NCBI GenBank assembly: GCA_026929865.2
Contig: CM049397.1
Location: 29,900,698 to 29,964,697, forward strand
Direction of reading: 5' to 3'
DNA: 64,000 nt
DNA from: Hyperoplus lanceolatus
Taxonomy: Eukaryota > Chordata > Actinopteri > Uranoscopiformes > Ammodytidae
Positions 47,330-59,300 of this stretch are shown here, in pieces. The notes below the pieces were generated by a model, which worked only from the letters and a program-made list of their open reading frames with translations, had not been told where the DNA came from and searched no databases. Each line of letters starts with the position of its first letter. Within the stretch, counting starts at the first letter, position 1. The translations under genes were made by a program, and so were the position numbers.

Positions 47330-50300
47330 GCGGTCAAACAGTCAGGGTGCAGTTAGAATAATCCCTGTGGACTCGGGTATGGGTGTGGAGGATTGGGAGA
47401 GTAAATATAAAATTCCTGACTCAGGTGTCTTGGATGACTACTTGGATGCCGAGCAAAAACTGTGGGTGGACGAAGATAAAAGCATCATCTACCGCTTAAG
47501 TAACAACCCTTCTGAGTCCAAAAGCAGTAGGTTCTATCAGACAGTAGAATGTGATGCACTATCCCCTGACGATATAGAGGAGCCAAATGGCAGGCCACAC
47601 AGACAGAGGCGTGGCTTTGGTAGTGGAGAAGTCCGGTTAGTTTATAAGGAAGCTGGCAGCTTTGAGGATGAATTTTCCCCTCCAGAAATTGATATAATTC
47701 CGTCAGTTAAACAGCAACGGCAGCAGACAGATGGAGAAGGTCTTCTTTATAAGACCAGACTCTGGGCCAAAACTGCCTTAGAGGACACACTGGAGAGCTA
47801 TGCAGCTTTTCGTGAGGAGGAGGCTGCTCGGGAAGAGGCTGCTATGATAAGGGGGAGGAGTGAATATGGCTCAGTTGGTTCCGATGAAATGCAGTTTTAC
47901 TTTGGATCTGAGGAGGAACTAGATGACCTGACATTCACTGAGGGGGATGTTAGCTATGGATATGAAAGTTACTACTACCCTGACAAGTATATATCACATT
48001 TCGAAGGACAAGGCTATTCAAACAAAGGGAAAACATGTCATGGAGAAGATCCTATGTTGTCTCCTGTAGAGGAGCCAGGTGATGAATATGTAGATGCAAT
48101 GGATGAACTCCAGAGCTTAGTTCACTCAGTGTCTGAATACCTGGCTGTAAAAGAGGAGGAGATCAACAACTATGAATCAATTCCTAAACCAATTAGAAGA
48201 AAACTCCCAGCACTGCCAACCGAAGTTGTACCACCTGTGGACAGCACCGAAGGCAAACCTGAGGTTATTGAGGAGAGTGCTGTTGAACAGGGCATAGCTG
48301 GAGTAAAGAATGTCATGAGCTCATTATTTAGTTCAATCACAGGAGCCAAGTCTCCCACTGAGTTAGAAGCTTCTGCAAGAAGTCCATCTCCCCAACCAAC
48401 ACAAGCAGAATCTGGTATTTCAAAACTGCTGTCTTTCATCCCTGGTGTTAGCAATGAAGCCACGGACAGCTCTGGTGTCACTGCAGCAGATCCAACCACC
48501 ACCCACCCAGTATCACCCCAGCCTGAGACTGGTATTTCAAAGCTGCTTTCATTTATTCCAAAAAGTGGTGGCACTTCCCCACCAGTAGCCATAGTTCCTC
48601 CTGCCTCTCAGGAGCCCACAACAGAAAAAAAGTTTTCCCTCCAATCTCTTTTGGCATTTCAATCCCCTGAATCCAGTCGCCAAGCTGACACTGATCAGGC
48701 ATCAACACCTGTTGGCACAGGGGAGCAAGGCAGTGCAACTACTGCTAACCAATCTGGGTTTGAATCCATGTTAGGAAGGCTTAGTCCTTTGAGACTTTTT
48801 TCAAGTGCACCTCCATCTAGAGAGCCATCACCACAGCCATCAGAACAAATAAGTGTATCTTCTGCAAGCAATGAATCCCAGCAAGGGTCTGTTAAAAGAG
48901 CTGCAAGTCTTAATAGAGAGGGCTCACAAATAGAGCGACAGCTGTCAGGTGAGACAAGACCAGGTTCAGGAACTGGATCAGTTGATCTATTGCCAGATAC
49001 AGGGAGTGGATCACTTGAAACATGTAGTGGGTCAGTAGAACTTCTTCCAGAAACAGAATCATCTGGCGAACTACCTGATATTCAGCAAAGAAGAACTTCT
49101 GCAATATCCGAACCAAAACCTGAAAGCAGTTCAGAGGAAACAGGATTCTTCAGTCCTTTTAAGAAATCAATATCTTCCCTCATATCATCAGATTCTTTGC
49201 AGACTGACACCAAGCCTGAAGAAGAGTCGTCTTTAGGCAGCAAGCTCAAAATTCCATTTTTCACATCTGACAATAATTCGACAGCAACCCCACCAAAAAC
49301 AGAAGGAGGTATGCTCTCAGGGTTTCTTAAGTTTGCATCAGGTGAAGATACAAATGCCCCACCAAAGAGTGCATCCCCCATCCCTGCAAGAACTCCCTCT
49401 CCAAGTCGTGCTTCCCTACTTGAAAGTAGCCCTAAAGGAGCCCAGGAAACTGGCTGGTTTTCAAATCTGTTTAAGGCAACACCAAGTGAACCTGTTAAGC
49501 AACCTGCAAAACAACAAATCCCCCCCACTGTGATTCTAACCACACCTAGCGATCAAACTGAGCCACATACTGAACAAATGGTCCCTGACACCAAAGAGAT
49601 CACTCTCTGTAAAACAGAACAATTGTCTCAAGATCCTCAGAACAAGACAGATTTCCAGCCAGAAGCAATTGTAACAACTAAAGATCAAGCGTCTCCCAAG
49701 CCTGAGGAACAACCACAAGCCTCACAGGCTCAGGGAATTATGGCTGGATTACTGAAACTAGGATCAACAGAAGACGTATCGTCTGAAAAGAAAGCCCAGG
49801 GAGGGGATAATCAGCCTCAACAAGGTGGTCTATTTTCAGGCCTATTTTCATCACCTTCCCAGTCTCCCCAGCAAACTCAACAGAATTCTGCCACACAACA
49901 GTCGGGAGGACTTTTGTCTGGATTTCTAAAATTTGCCTCTGATGCCTCTAATGTTTCTGCTCCTACAAATCCGTCATTGTCAACCTTGTCAGGAAGCCAA
50001 TCTGGCCAAATATCTACACAAAATCAATCAGGACAACCTGCTGCTGCACAGCCACCTACTGAAGGATATTTGTCTGGGTTTTTGAAAAAAGCTGCTGACA
50101 CAGTAACCGGGTCTCAACCAACCCTGTCCAGTCAAGAGCCACAACCAGATACAGCTGGCCAAATGGTCAAAAAGGAAGGGTCTGAACAAAACTTGAGTCA
50201 AGGGACCACACCTCCTACAAAGTCAGCAGAAAGTTTGAAAAGATTTGGTTCAACAGAATCACCTCACCTTGACAAAAGTCAACCTGACCAGCAACAAAAG

Positions 50301-53300
50301 CAAGCTGGAGCTTCAGATCAACAACCAAACGTACAGCAACAGCCTGATCAAACAACAGAACAACTACCTCCTCAACCTAGTGGATTGTTTGGAGGTTTAT
50401 TTAAACCTACAGAAACTGCTACCCAGCCACCAAAAGGACCTACAGCTACACAATCTCCACAACCAAAACCACAACCAAGACTAGCACAGCAAGCACCTCC
50501 TCAACAAGGAGGCTTCTTCTCTGGTCTGTTTGGAATGGGGGGCCAAGACTCTGCTAATCCGAATCAAGCCCAGCCTTCACAAAACCAGCAGCAGCATAGT
50601 AGTCCAATGAGACAACAACCTAATCAGCAACCAGGAAATAGACAAAACCAGCAACAGCCAAACAAAGTCCCTCCACAACAGCCGCCCAGTAGCCCTGGAG
50701 GGATGCTCACTGGGTTATTTAACAAAATTGCAGATGCAGGCACCCCAGAGACTACAGTGGGGAGTCAATCACAGCAGCAACAGGCACAAAGAGCAGACCC
50801 TAAGACCAGCCAGCAACCAGCTAATCAACAGACAGGCTTCTTCTCTGGGCTATTTTCAGCAGGTCCTCCTCCGCGAGCACAGCAGCAGCCACCTGTTAGT
50901 CATCCAAACCAACAGCAACCCCAACAAGGTAACAGACAGCCTCTGCGTAGGCAAAATCAGATACCTCCACAAACTGCTGCCTACGCACCAGAGCCACAGC
51001 AGGGTGGGCTATTATCTGGCCTCTTTAATAAGTTAGCATCAACAGAAACATCACAACAGCCCACCCCACAGACTGGGCCTCAACAGGGCAATAAACCAAA
51101 CACTGTTGGACCTGGTCAATCTGCAGCTCATCAATCATCTCAACCAAGTCAACAAGGAGGATTCTTGTCTGGTCTGTTCGGTCCGACTGCACCCCCAAAT
51201 CAGCAAATGTCAAATCCTCAACAAACAACAACCCAACAGCCTATTCCAAGTGGAGGCTTGCTTTCAGGTATACTGAAACTTGCATCTGGTGAAAATGTGC
51301 CACAAGAACAACAGTCACCTCAACCGGCTCAGACCGATCAACCTTCTGTTAAGTCAGAAGCAAATCCAGTCCAGTCTGAATCAGGGGGATTATTCTCTGG
51401 CCTTATTAACAAAATTTCAGGTAGTGTGGAACACTCATCATCACCTTCTGATCAGGTGAACCCTCAAACAACACAGAACCAACTTACACAACGTGCAGGA
51501 CAGGGGCGACCACAGATTCAGAGAACCAAACAAGTGGAGATGAATTCCTCCCACGATGTGTCCACGGACAAAGATTTAAAAGGTCCAGCTCAGAAAGGTT
51601 TTCTCTCAGGTATTTTTAGTACCAAGGAGGAGCCATCATCAAACACACAGCAGCCATCAACCCCTCATATTGGCAAGGAAGAGCCAAAAACCAACACAGC
51701 TCCTGGTTTGTTATCCAGCGTTTTCAAAACAGGCTCCAGCGACAGTAGCACTTCTACTCCAGGGAAAGAAACAGAAAAAGGTCCTCTTGATCGTTTACTA
51801 CCAAAGGGTAAGGAGGATATTCCTATAAGTACAGCAACACTCACACCTACTGTTGTTACAGCAACTTCATCTGTGGATGCCTCTAAAGAACCTCTGCAAC
51901 CTCAGGTTTGGCAAGATCCCACAATTAACCCAACCCAGTGTTACCTTGAGGAAATTCAACGTCTCTTGTATGGGACAGCACATGAATATGGTTACAAGGA
52001 TCTTTTATACAACTTTACAGAGAGTGGTGTTATTCCACCAGACCTGTATGAACATCAGTGTCTCATTGAAGCTCTTCTGTGGCAACAACTCAATGATTAC
52101 GCCCTTGCTGAAGCCCTTGCCACTGAAGCTCAGAAACGCTCCCAGGCATGCCAAGGGCATATGCCCCCAACGATTAGAGAACCTCAAATGGAGAATCGCC
52201 AATGGTTAAATCCTGTGGAAATGGACATAAGTAACTTCAATGTACCCTCACATCCTTGGAGAGATGCTAATGCCGACCTTTTTGAGAGCAGAAATCGCTT
52301 TTTTGAGCCAGATGAAGATCTTGTGTTGTTTGACATGAGTTCAAGAAACAAGAAATCCTGGAGTAGCTGTGACCACTTGAATGGTCTTGATGGGAACAAA
52401 AGACCATGGATTGTGGAAAGTAGTGCTCTTAATCTGTCCACAGAAAAACCAAAGAAACGGTATAGTAGATGTCAGTCACTTACAGAATGCAGTGCACAGG
52501 AAATCAGCAAAGTATTGGACAAGAGTGGTGTTATTTCTGATGTAAAAGATGAAGCCTTGGGTTTGAAATCAGCAACTGATTTTTTAAAACAACTTGCTAA
52601 AAAAAAGGGTCCAATAGACTTAACACATGGTGCTATTAATTTAAGCAGTTCTGCAGGAGCTATAGGGGATGTGGATGGTGAAATGCTATTTGAGGATTCT
52701 GAGTGGTATCAACAATGGCTTTCACTACTGGAGCAAGGGATGTGGTGGCCAGCTGAGGCTGGGGACTGTGGTTATTATGTTTATACAGAAGAGGGTTACA
52801 TTTATTCCCTTTTAACTGACAGAGCTGGTAAACACCTATATGCCTGTGCTGCTCCAGAAGATGTTCAAGCTCTAGAAAATATCACTGAAAATATTGCAAG
52901 CATTCTCAAACAAAAACAGAAGGAAAAAGTTACCCTTTGTGGTTTTAAAATCCCCCTGTGCACCGAAGATAATGGTTTCTGGATTCCAGGTCAACAACAG
53001 AATAAAGTAGTGCTTTCAGATGCTCCCGTGGACTTAACTTATGCCCTTAGGAAAGGTGAAAAAATTATGAACATGAATTTGGAAAGTTTCTCTCAAATGT
53101 TTCAGGAATCCATATCTCATCAAGCAGAGCAGGCCGTAGACTTCAGTGTGTACAAGCTTCAAAAGATCAAGGTGGAATCAGTACAAAATGGATATAGCTG
53201 TCAGGAGGAGCCAACTGAAGCAGCTGATCTAACTTTGAATACGATGAAAGGTGGACATGGAGGGCCATACTGGAAGAATCAGGATATGAAAGACGTGCTA

Positions 53301-56300
53301 ACCCTTTCACCTGCAACTTCTCCAAGGACATTTACAAAACAAATTTCTCCAAACAAACGTTTCCCAATTCCTGAAATTAGGATTGCACATGCAGGTGATA
53401 CAACTGTCCAACCAATACAAAAACCAATCACCACTGTAATGCCTTCTAACAGTGGTGCAAGTAAACAGTCATCCCCAATACCTGCTGCATCCCCATCAGT
53501 GTCTAATCTTCCTGAAACCCCATCAGCTTCAAAAATACCAGGACCTGTACATTTAGGAAGGAAACTGCCTACAACATCAGCTGCCACAAACGTGACTTCA
53601 GCTATTTCAACAACAGCTCTGGCAACTTCTGTTAAGAGTTTACCCACTATATCTTCTACAACTGTGACTGCTCCTTCTGTTTCTCCACAGAAACCCCAAC
53701 TTGTAAGGCAGCCATCTCAGGCAGACAAACCTAGAGTATTACCACAAGTGAATAAGACTACAGTCACAGGGATGGGTGCCTTTAGCAAAGTTACTGGTAC
53801 ACTAGTCATGGACAAAACATCTCCCATGTCTCAAAAACAGCTACAGGAATCAACTCCGGAATTTAAACCGAAGTTACACATACTGAATGAAAACTTGACA
53901 TATAATGAAGCCCACCTTTACAATAGAAATCGTAACATTGGCATTCCTGTGGGTGCTCAAATGGGAAATAAAGTCCTAGATTTTTCTCCAAAAATTAATA
54001 AAAACAAAGATGTCAAACAAAAAGATGCATCAGACCACAAATTAGAATCTAAACAAAAAGATGATGTTGTTGATTTCACAAAGTACAAGTTGAAAAATTA
54101 CAAAGAGAAAAAGCAAATGGAAACTACTACAAATGTGAACTCAACTGACAAGACCAAAAATGCTGTAGATCTTACTAAACAGAATGAGGAAGAAGAAGTT
54201 GAATGGCCTATTTCAGAACATACCACTGTGGCCACATCACAGCAAAGTCCAAAAATGTCAGTTGTGATAAGAGATGCTCAAATCAACTATAGGTCAGTAG
54301 CTGAACAGAGCAAATCAGAAAGAAGATTGTCCAGTCCAGACGCAAGAGTTGGCCATGTATCCTCTACAATGCATATCCAAAGACCACTAGTCTCCCAGAG
54401 TGTCTCCATAACTGATATGAACCAAACTGGCATAAAAGTCTCTGCAAAAGATGCAAAAGACATTTCATCCAAATTGTCTCTTACATCAGCTGATACATTT
54501 CCAAAGAGTTCTGACATTAGCATTGTGGTATCAGAAACAAGAAGGTCTTCCATCACTCATATTTCTGGTAAAGCATCTGCCCATGATGCAGGTCTTCAAA
54601 AAACTCCAAACACGCAACCATTGCAACCCATATGTCCTCCACACTTGGTAAGCCCTGTTATGAGAAATCAAGATAACACCAGAGGAGGGCAACTGAATTA
54701 TTCATTACATTTGCAACCAAATATGCATCACAATCCACCAATAGCTTCAACTGGTTTTAGGCAGCAAATTCCTGCTGACAGTATGATAGCAACTTTTACA
54801 CATCCTTCCCATCAATATAGTGGAAAGGGGACCAGTGCACCAGCAAACTCAAATAAAACTTTATTAGATATGTCTGCTAAGGCAAAAGTCACAAAGAGTC
54901 CAGAAACTGTTGTGCCATCAAAAGATCCTGTCTGCGAGGCACTATCATTGACAAACAGAAGACCAGTATTTTCTGAGAAGGCAGCCACACGTACTAGTCG
55001 TCATGAATCCATTGACTTATCATGTCAAGGAGAATCACCAGAGCCTCAGGGAAAAACCACAGAATGTATTAATTCCCTTCCTGTTGATGAACATCCTTAT
55101 TCTACTATAACAGATACTCCGGTAAATGGCTCTGTGGGGATAAACGAATTTCCATCTGGTCGTAGGAGACCATTGTTACCTAGACAACAGTCTCCATTAC
55201 GTCAGTCTTCTGAATCCCTTGAAGCAACAGCACCAGCCAATACAATTAAAGCCACACTAGATATGACTTCTAAGTCTTCTGCCAAATTGAAGGAGGGGGT
55301 TCTTGAAGTAAGAACAGCTGACCCTTATACTGAAGCTATATCACTATCGAAAAGCAAGCCAAGTGCCCGTGAACTTGCACGAGAATATTCTGTTGGTGTA
55401 CCACTAGTTGTTGATATCCCTTCTCAAGAACCTCTCAGAGACATTTTTATCAGCTCTCCTGCACAGCAGGGGTTTGAGAATTACAATCAGAGTCAGTCTA
55501 CTGTATATCAACAACAATATTGTCAGAGAAAACCTGATGTTGTTGTCTCACCAAATCACTCAATGTTACAGCTGTCAGCAACTGTACAAACACATCAGAC
55601 ATCCACTTCAACAAAACCTGACATGGCTACTGTAATGGATATGTCCCCCAAGCCATCCCAAATCACACTGCAAACAGCAATGCTAAAAGAGTCTACACAA
55701 AGTGAAGCAATTTCGCTTCTTAATAAGCCAAGTGCAAGAGCTGTTGCCAGAAAAGATTCTGTTGGTCTTTCCCTAGTAGTTGAACCAAGATTGGAATCAA
55801 CATGTGAGAAGCAACCTCAAACTGTGGACAGGAATAGTCCCTGCAATGGAACTGTCCCTGTTTTCAATGTACTACCTTCCAGCTGTAGGACAGAGCCGCG
55901 TTCTAGTACAAGTGAGACCACTGCTATGCCACAGTCCATTATCCATCCACTCCTTTCTGCTCCAGCAAACTCTATTAAAGGCACGTTAGATATGTCAACC
56001 AGGTCATGTAAATCAGACACAGTGCTAAACTATTTGGATCCAGTATCGCTGGTAAGGGCTAGGGCATCGTCATTGGAATATTCTCAAAGAGATTATGTTG
56101 GTGTTCCACTAATTGTGGACACAAACCAGGCCCTGGAACAACCTAAAAGGCAACAGACACGGACAGGATCACGAGAACAGATGCAACAAAGATGTATTTG
56201 CAGTGAATCTCCAAAAATGGATCCAAGAGCATCTGCACCAGCAAACTCCATCAAGAGCTTCCTAGACATGTCTCCAAAACCACATCAGATTGAATCTTTT

Positions 56301-59300
56301 CCTGAAACAGCACCTGATTTCTCGTCATCTGAACCAGTGTCATTGGTCAGAAACATGGACACAGTAAAAATCAATTATTCTGTTGGTGTACCACTCTTAG
56401 TGGAGCAATCTGCACCCCAACAAGAAAATACAACTGAGGCCATGCAAAGACAGAAATCAACCAACCACAACGCTGAGATCATGTGTGGTTCAAGGCATAC
56501 ATCTAAGGAAACACACCAACAAAATAAGCCAGTGGATTTCTCAGCAAAAGACAGCCTAAATACAATAAACATTTCAAGTAATCACGTTGAGCAGGAGGAT
56601 GGCCAGCCAATGAATTTTACTAGCAACAAAGAAAAGAAGGAAATGTTTGAAAGATGGCCAACTCGAGGGCAGTCAGGATATAAAGCAAATATTATGGACC
56701 TAACTATTAATCATCAAAACAAAACCACAGTTATTGGTCCTGAAGATGTGAAGGATCTTTCCTCCAACATGCCTTCTCTGTCTCAAGGTACCCTTCATCA
56801 TCATCAGCAATATATACCTCCACCCACTCCAAATGTGCTCAGAGAAGATACAGTATTTTCTCCAACTCAGAAGACACTACAGCATAGAGAATATTCTACT
56901 GATAAACCTGCCACCACACAACCTGGAATACATTGCAGAAGGCAGTCAGGACCAGAATTGAATGCTGCCCCAATGAATACTTTAGTATCTCCTTTGGTGC
57001 CTATTCAAATGAAGATACAGCATCCTCCGCTCCAAACACAACATTCAGTTCCACAACAGCAATACCAGCAACCTAGTCAGGATATCGGTTTGTATTCATC
57101 TATTGCCAGGTCTCAGCCAAAGCCCCCAAAGTTGACAAGACAAGAGACAATGGTTCAGCATGACGTAACCCATGTACCGAAAATTCTTATCAGGCAGCCA
57201 ACTGTGGAAAGCTCTGGGAGCAATGAGCAAAGCCCATTAGATAGTGGAGCAATGACAAGTAATATTCAGGAATTGCCACCAGTTTCTACCCAGCAACTCT
57301 ATGGCAGAACCCAAACAGTTTTTACCCCACAGCCTGTTAATCTTGAGTCATCACCTGCTCCATTTATTCAGAAAGCACATGATAGACAGCCTGTGCAGAA
57401 CAGTACCAGTATAGATCTTTCTTCAAAAGCTCCTGTTCAACTCTCAAAACAACCGGATCCGAACCAATACCCCGTCACTTTCCAGAATTATCCCACACAT
57501 ACTGTACCCTCAAATACTGTTTCAACTCAACGTGCACTTATATCACAACCCAGCACTAAACAGGACTCAATGCTTGCAAAACCTGTCAAGAGTACTGATA
57601 TAAACCAGGGCTTTGGAGCTGAAATGCGAGGACCACCGGTATCTTTGACACCAGCTGGATCCAGCTCTGTTAAGGGTTTGATTTCATTATTCAGTGGAGA
57701 AGTTTCACAGCCCTCTGTCAGTACAAAACCAGTTGCTGTTATGCCCCACCACACTGAAATTGCATCTACACCTGTGGACCATAGGACACAAGTTTCTCCA
57801 ATACAGACTTCTGCTGTCAGCCATTTTGCTCCTGACAAGAACACAGCATCTGCATTGAGCACATCTACCGTGCACAGCAATGTTGATGGAACAATTGCCC
57901 CAGCAATACATGTTGTTACAATACCAGAGAAAATTGATTTGGGCCCACAAATGCCTGTTGTTGCTAGCTGTCCGCCCAGCACACCAGCACCTGTTAGTGA
58001 CCAAGATGTCTCAACAGATAACAAAACAACTCAAGCTAAATTATTTGCTGAATCTAGCCCACTGTCAACTGGTGAACCATCTGAGCTATCCAACAATCAA
58101 TTTGCAGCTAGCTCAGCAAGAGATACACAAGTGAAAGAATTGCCCCCTCCTGATTCCTCGACAGCTAAACCAATAGAATCCATGACACCTAAAGAAATTC
58201 TAAGTAAAGTGGGCCCAGGACCTTCAGAAATATTGTCAGATGCTACAGCTAAAACAATCACAGAAGAAGTTTTGGCCACCACAGATAGCATGGCTGTATC
58301 TGCATCAGACATATCACAGGAGGAAATTAGCCACCCACGGTCAATTTACATTGGCATTAATTCCTCATCTCCTGTTGATACCAAAATGGAATCAGGTGAG
58401 CAACAACCCTATATTAGACTACCCCATATTTTTGTCTCAGCAGCAAGCTCACCAGAAGAGGAGACAGTTGAACATGAATTAAATGAAAGTTGCAAGACTG
58501 AACTACCAGCAGTCAGTGCTTCTCAAGATATCAATCAAATTCCGACAATGGCACTAGAAATTAAGGATTCTATACCTGTTGATATTCTTGGACAGTCTAA
58601 AATATCTGAGGATGCTGGAACTACAGACATCATCAACACAGAGGCATTCATTGAAACTGAGCAGGTCAAGACATGCTCACCAGACTTGTCAATTACACTG
58701 ACTTCCGCAGATGATACGCTTGCAGATGAACATGACTCACAGTACTTAACCAAGATAAGCTCAAGCACAGAAGCTACTAACTCAGAACCTGAAGTAAAAA
58801 CAGAGACCACTGACGTATCTGAACAACCACTTGAGCCATCTTCTGAGGAAATTAAATCAACAGCAGCAGATATAACACCACTTGAAATATTACCCGGTGA
58901 CCTGCCCAGTAAGGTTGCAGACACAGCATCACCAGAAGTAGATAAAACTCTTGAGGAGTTAGCCCAAAAGGATACAAGCACAATTTCAGACGTGATATTG
59001 TCTAGAGTTCAGTCTGTTGATAATTTGTCCCTGAAAGAAGAAGAATCAGATGTAAAATCATCTGAAACATTACAACAGCTTCAGGACAAAACCGAAATGC
59101 AAGTTAACTTATCTGATCCTGAACCCAGTCCTGTCAAACCTCCCACAGAAGAAATCACAACCTCCAAGGAAAGTTTAGATGTGAAAGTTGATCAGTCCGA
59201 GGCTGAAAAATCTAATGACCAACCGGGAAAAGGCATATTTTCCACATTGAGTGGCTCTTCAGCAACCCCACAGCAAACACCTTCCCAATCTGGATTATCA

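Larger units (their letters stand above)
52329..57428 (+). other. Protein motif series: about 20 D-(L/M/F)-(S/T) motifs, two fit PxDL(S/T)
   Basis: The motif hydrophobic-D/N-(L/M/F)-(S/T), often followed within a few residues by Lys, occurs about 20 times. Examples are FDMSSRNKK, LNLSTEKPKK, PIDLTHG (52611), PVDLTYALRK (53025), VDFSVYKLQK, LDFSPKINK, VDFTKYKLK, VDLTKQNE, LDMSAKAK, MDMSPK, LDMSPK, PVDFSAK (56529), MDLTINH and IDLSSK. PIDLT and PVDLT fit the PxDL(S/T) consensus recognised by CtBP-family proteins, and PVDFS is a near match. Confidence 0.75.
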
